Origin: Solanum dulcamara
Lineage: Eukaryota > Streptophyta > Magnoliopsida > Solanales > Solanaceae
Direction of reading: 5' to 3'
Length of the DNA stretch: 64,000 nt
Assembly (NCBI RefSeq): GCF_947179165.1
Contig: NC_077239.1
Coordinates: 67,560,634-67,624,633 of the forward strand
Under the pieces are notes generated by a model. That model did no database searches. It saw nothing but the letters and a program-made list of their open reading frames with translations, and had not been told where the DNA came from. Shown piece after piece: positions 60,609-64,000 of the stretch (positions within the stretch are counted from its first letter, which is position 1; each line of letters starts with the position of its first letter). The translations under genes were made by a program, and so were the position numbers.

Positions 60609-62830
60609 TGTAAGACCCGAAAGTTGAAAAGCCAACCGAAGAAAAAATATTGCAGAAAATGATTTGGTGTCAGTTCTCACAAGCTACCTACGGATCATAG
60701 AAAGTCCTACAAATCGTAAGAAGATCTCGTAGAAACGACACTAGGGTTGGAAAATTTAAACAGTGTGGGATTGAGTTATGGATAAATTTTATGCACCGTA
60801 CAAGGTCCTACGTTCCGTAGAAGGGAATCATAGGAGGGCCTTAATGAAAGGAAAAATTTTCTAAGTGTTAACTCACCCCACGAGAGGGTCCTACGGACCA
60901 TAGAATTTTCTATGATCCATAGGTTTGACTCGTATGAGAGATTCAGAGACATTATTTTTTAGATTTTGAAAAGTTGACAAGATGAGAAGGGTCTATGACC
61001 TGTAAGACTTTCGATGATCCGTACACTTGGTTGTAGGATCAATATACAATTCCAGTAGCTACTATTTTGATGTACATATTTCACAGATGGGTCCTATGAC
61101 CTGTAGAACTATCTAGAAGCCATAGGAGGAAGATCATGGAGCCTAAGGATGATTTTAGTTTTGAGGTATGGGTTTCTACGAGGGTTGGTTGATGGATCAT
61201 ACAAGGACCTACGACCCGTAGGTCTTAGTTGTAGGTCCCCCGATAGATTTAAGTTAGGGGTATATTTAGACTTTTTTCACTCATTTAACTCCTAAATTGT
61301 ATCATTTTGGACTATTTTGGACAACCTATAACTACCCAAACCCTTCAAACAAACTTCACTCTCTCTTATTCACCTAAATTTCATCTAACACATCAAGTTT
61401 TCACCCAAGGCTTCTTTTCCAAATTCAATTCTAGGGTTTCCAAGTTCAAAACTTTCAATCTTAGTTGCATTAGGGATTTGATATTCAGGTATGTGGAAAT
61501 TCTCCAATGAATTCCATTCATCCATTGGGTCTCAAAAGAACTCAATTATCTAATCTCAATTTCACCCAATTCTATGAGGGTTTATGTCAATTCTCCCTGG
61601 GTCTTTTCTATGTTGATCCATTGAGTTATTTCACTTTATTATGCATGAATTTACTTTACTACATGATTTCCAATTGATTTCACACATTATGACAAAGATT
61701 TTCAAAGATGAACTATGAATTATGCTGATGATTTTTATGAAGGTTTTATGAATGTTTTATGAAAGCTATAAATAATGCTTCAATTATGTATCAATGAATT
61801 GTGAAAGGTTTTCTCGCAATATAAATAAAGTCATGATTTAAATGCTTAGAAAGGTATGTGTTTATATGAGCAATGTTATAAAATCATGATTTAAGGAGCT
61901 ACTCTTATGATAATTTATGAATATGGATTGGTATATGATCATTGACTTTCCTTGTGATATGTTTTACCTATTCCGTTGGGATTTGACTTAACACCGAGAG
62001 GACTTTGAGGTGGAGGCTTGGCAAGGGAGTCTCTCGTAGCAATCTCTAGTCCCCAAACTACGTTGCAATCGTAGGTTATCTTAAATGACTTAGTTAGTGG
62101 ATTCACATATAGCTTATGATGTTATGATATTGAGTCTACCTTGGCAAGTAGTCTCTTCTTTTTCGGATTAGGAGTTACACCGGACTCCATGTTATAGCTC
62201 ACATGATTTTTAGTGTCGATTACAGTCCACATCCCACAAAATGACCATGTTTTCTTATAAGCTCTCAAATGATTCTATATGACGCATGGACTTTATTATA
62301 TGTTTTCATGTTTTACTTCATACTTTTCAAGTTAATTGGTCATGCATCACATGTTCATATCTATTATGCTTGTTTATTCATGTTATGCATATTTCTTATA
62401 TGCTTAGTATAGTTCATGCACTAACACATACATTTGCCTAATCCCGTTACTCCACATGGTTAGTTTTGGATTTCCACTTGATATTGCTAGATTTGGTGAG
62501 ACCTGATGTTTCGAGGGTGAGCCTCTATGTCTTTTCTTATGTTCAGACTATTTTACTTTCATGGTTTGAGTGAGCTAGGACTTGTCCTACGCCCCCCATC
62601 TAGTTTAGTAGAGGCATATTTAGACTAGAAGAGTATGTTTAAGTCATTTGGCTGCTATGTTTGAATTATCCTATATTCGAGATCCTATGTTTTGCGACTA
62701 TTTTTTGCTTTAAAATTTACTCTTAAATTCTAGTATGTTTTATCATGATATGTATGTTAAGAGGCTTGATTGGAGTCCTTCGAAATTCTAAGTTTCGTGT
62801 CACATCTAGGGTCTACCTTAGGTTGTGATA
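60609..62830 (+). mobile_element. R4: 5' LTR of a plus-strand gypsy element
   Basis: It starts TGTAAGACCCGAAAGTTG and ends AGGTTGTGATA (expected TGACA), followed at once by a tRNA-Met primer site, so it is a 5' LTR and not a solo one. Length is 2.2 kb. It contains an array of CTACG...CGTAG dyads (60808-61221) upstream of an AT-rich region. No partner LTR is in the window because R5 interrupts the interior at 63112. Confidence 0.8.
60689..61221. repeat. CTACG(N)CGTAG dyad array in R4 LTR
   Basis: Short inverted repeats recur: CTACGTTCCGTAG (60808-60820), CTACGGACCATAG (60891-60903), CTATGATCCATAG (about 60910), CTATGACCTGTAG (61094-61106), CTACGACCCGTAG (61209-61221), plus weaker copies. Each is usually next to GGTCCTA or AGGTCCTA. 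Confidence 0.75.
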
Positions 62831-62833
62831 AAC

Positions 62834-62848
62834 TTAGTATCAGAGCAC
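62834..62848 (+). other. R4 primer binding site (initiator tRNA-Met)
   Basis: TTAGTATCAGAGCAC lies a few bases after the LTR end, two changes from TGGTATCAGAGC within the matching core. It sets R4 to plus orientation. Confidence 0.75.
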
Positions 62849-63112
62849 AAGATTTGAGTGTCCTAGTTTGTCTGACATGCTGCGTCAAGTAGATTCTTAT
62901 TGATGGGTGTGAAGTGTGCCACATCTATGAATAAGAGGCTATGAGGTGTTTAGCAAATTTCACTTCTTTCATCACTCTTAAGTAGTGAGATAGAGTTTCA
63001 CTCTCTAAGTTTTTCTTCTAACTCTTGTTTTATGCGATTAAAGAATCATGTATGCAGGAAAAGCTCCCATAAAAAGGAATGTTTAAGAGGATCAATAATC
63101 TCCAAATGATCT
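62849..63112 (+). pseudogene. R4 leader and gag start (truncated)
   Basis: The leader after the primer site reaches an ATG at 63048-63050 (MYAGKAPIKRNV), followed by a stop after 12 codons. It would be the start of gag but is decayed, and it is cut at 63112 by insertion of R5. No further R4 coding sequence is in the window. Confidence 0.5.
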
Positions 63113-64000
63113 TGTAACACCCCTCAAAAATTTTCCCTAAGATTCGGACCCTTCTTATATACGGGTATGGTCGAACTCGAGTATTGAAGAGTGTATGCAT
63201 GAGCTAGGATGAGTCCCTGAGAAATTGAAGGAGGTTGGAGGTGATGTGGAGTCACAAACGCCCTAAGACCAAATTAGATCCAAAAGATTCGTCGTGGCTA
63301 AGTCTTGGGATGAGTTTGTATAAGGAGTCGACTTCTAATGACCCTATCTTTTGAAAAATGACAATCTGGGTGGCCCACGACCTATCAAATTAAAGGTTGT
63401 TGAGTCTTCTTTCCAACGCCACCAAGAATGTAAATTTTGGAGTTCGGAGTCAAAAGATATGACGATCCTAAGACAAATTGTCACGGCAGGGATTTTAGGC
63501 CTGGGTTGAAATTCTGGAAAAAGGCTTGGCGCCCCAGTGGCGCGATGCGCCACTATCGCGCCAGAAACATGTCTCAATAGTTTGGTCCCTGGCGCGGCAC
63601 GCCACTACGAGATATGCAAGGTTTTTCAATCCAAATTTCCAGAACCTAGAAAATATGGCCTTGGCGCTGTAAGGGCTCGACGCGCCACTATCACGCCAAG
63701 AATGTGCCTCTGTAGTTTGGTCCTTGGCGTGGTGCGCTACTAAAAGATGTGCAGGTTTTTAGGCGTAATTGATCTGGCGCTGCAATGGCGCGATGCGCCA
63801 CTATCGCGCCAGGAGCATTTTAGCCTATTTTCAGAACTTTTGAGAAGGGGAAATTTGGAAATTCACCCAAATTATATATGTATCACCCTTGATCATTTTG
63901 GGATCATAATTTCCAGCTCTTTCTCTCTCTCTAAAATCCCTAAGAGCCTCTCTCTCTCTCTTCTTCTTCTTCTCCATTTCCAACAAGAAGTGTTCCAAGA
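63113..64000 (+). mobile_element. R5: partial LTR of the R3 family
   Basis: It starts TGTAACACCCCTCAAAAATT, the same as the R3 LTR in element orientation. It keeps the GC-rich dyads (GGCGCGATGCGCCACTATCG near 63538 and 63786), TATA-like ATTATATATG (63871-63880) and the CT-rich tract with CTTCTTCTTCTTCTCCATTT (63962 on). It runs off the window end, so whether it is a solo LTR or part of a full element is unknown. Differences from R3 are more numerous than between the two R3 LTRs, so it is a separate, older insertion. Confidence 0.88.

Overview
The window is plant nuclear DNA. It carries an intron-containing 11S seed-storage globulin gene with plant seed promoter motifs, Ty3/gypsy chromovirus-type retrotransposons primed by initiator-Met tRNA, a CACTA (En/Spm) transposon, and RTE-type LINE copies ending in a (TTG)n tail of the kind known from Solanaceae. 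The repeat mix suggests a Solanaceae species with a large, repeat-rich genome. The species cannot be named from the sequence alone.

Layout. 1-148: the last 48 codons of a plus-strand gene. 991-1423: a MITE with terminal inverted repeats. 1607 to about 13345: an old LTR-like sequence containing a degenerate minisatellite, split by a complete but decayed gypsy element, R1 (3749-12286, minus strand, perfect 5-bp target duplication). 13989-27510: a second decayed gypsy element, R2 (minus). Its gag is split by a 4.5-kb solo LTR, S1 (20026-24518, duplication AGGCA), and S1 itself contains a truncated RTE LINE, L2. 27511 to about 30720: a long RTE LINE, L1 (minus), cutting off the R2 right LTR. 30721-36780: AT-rich DNA with a SINE fragment, a diverged solo LTR of the R1 family (S2, 32885-34644) and a short LINE copy, L3 (35524-36289).

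36780-39160 is the one clear host gene that is complete and looks intact: an 11S globulin of 485 residues in three exons, with TATA box, RY (CATGCA) motifs and poly(A) signal. 40569-50562 is a young gypsy chromovirus, R3 (minus), with 2.48-kb LTRs of about 98% identity and a gag-pol carrying only a few stops and frameshifts. 51684-59455 is a CACTA element, C1, with two decayed genes (TNPD-like and TNPA-like) and hairpin subterminal repeats; it sits in an older LTR-like sequence. 60609-63112 is the start of a plus-strand gypsy element, R4 (LTR, primer binding site, gag leader). It is broken by an LTR of the R3 family, R5 (63113 to the window end).

How it fits together: the window is a stack of nested insertions around one seed-protein gene. 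The mobile-element proteins form the usual gag-protease-RT-RNase H-integrase-chromodomain sets, all inactivated to different degrees. I found no candidate for a new multi-gene system. The most unusual signals are dyad-repeat arrays inside two different LTR families, the CACTA subterminal hairpins, and the structure of the globulin gene (a missing intron and a MITE in an intron).
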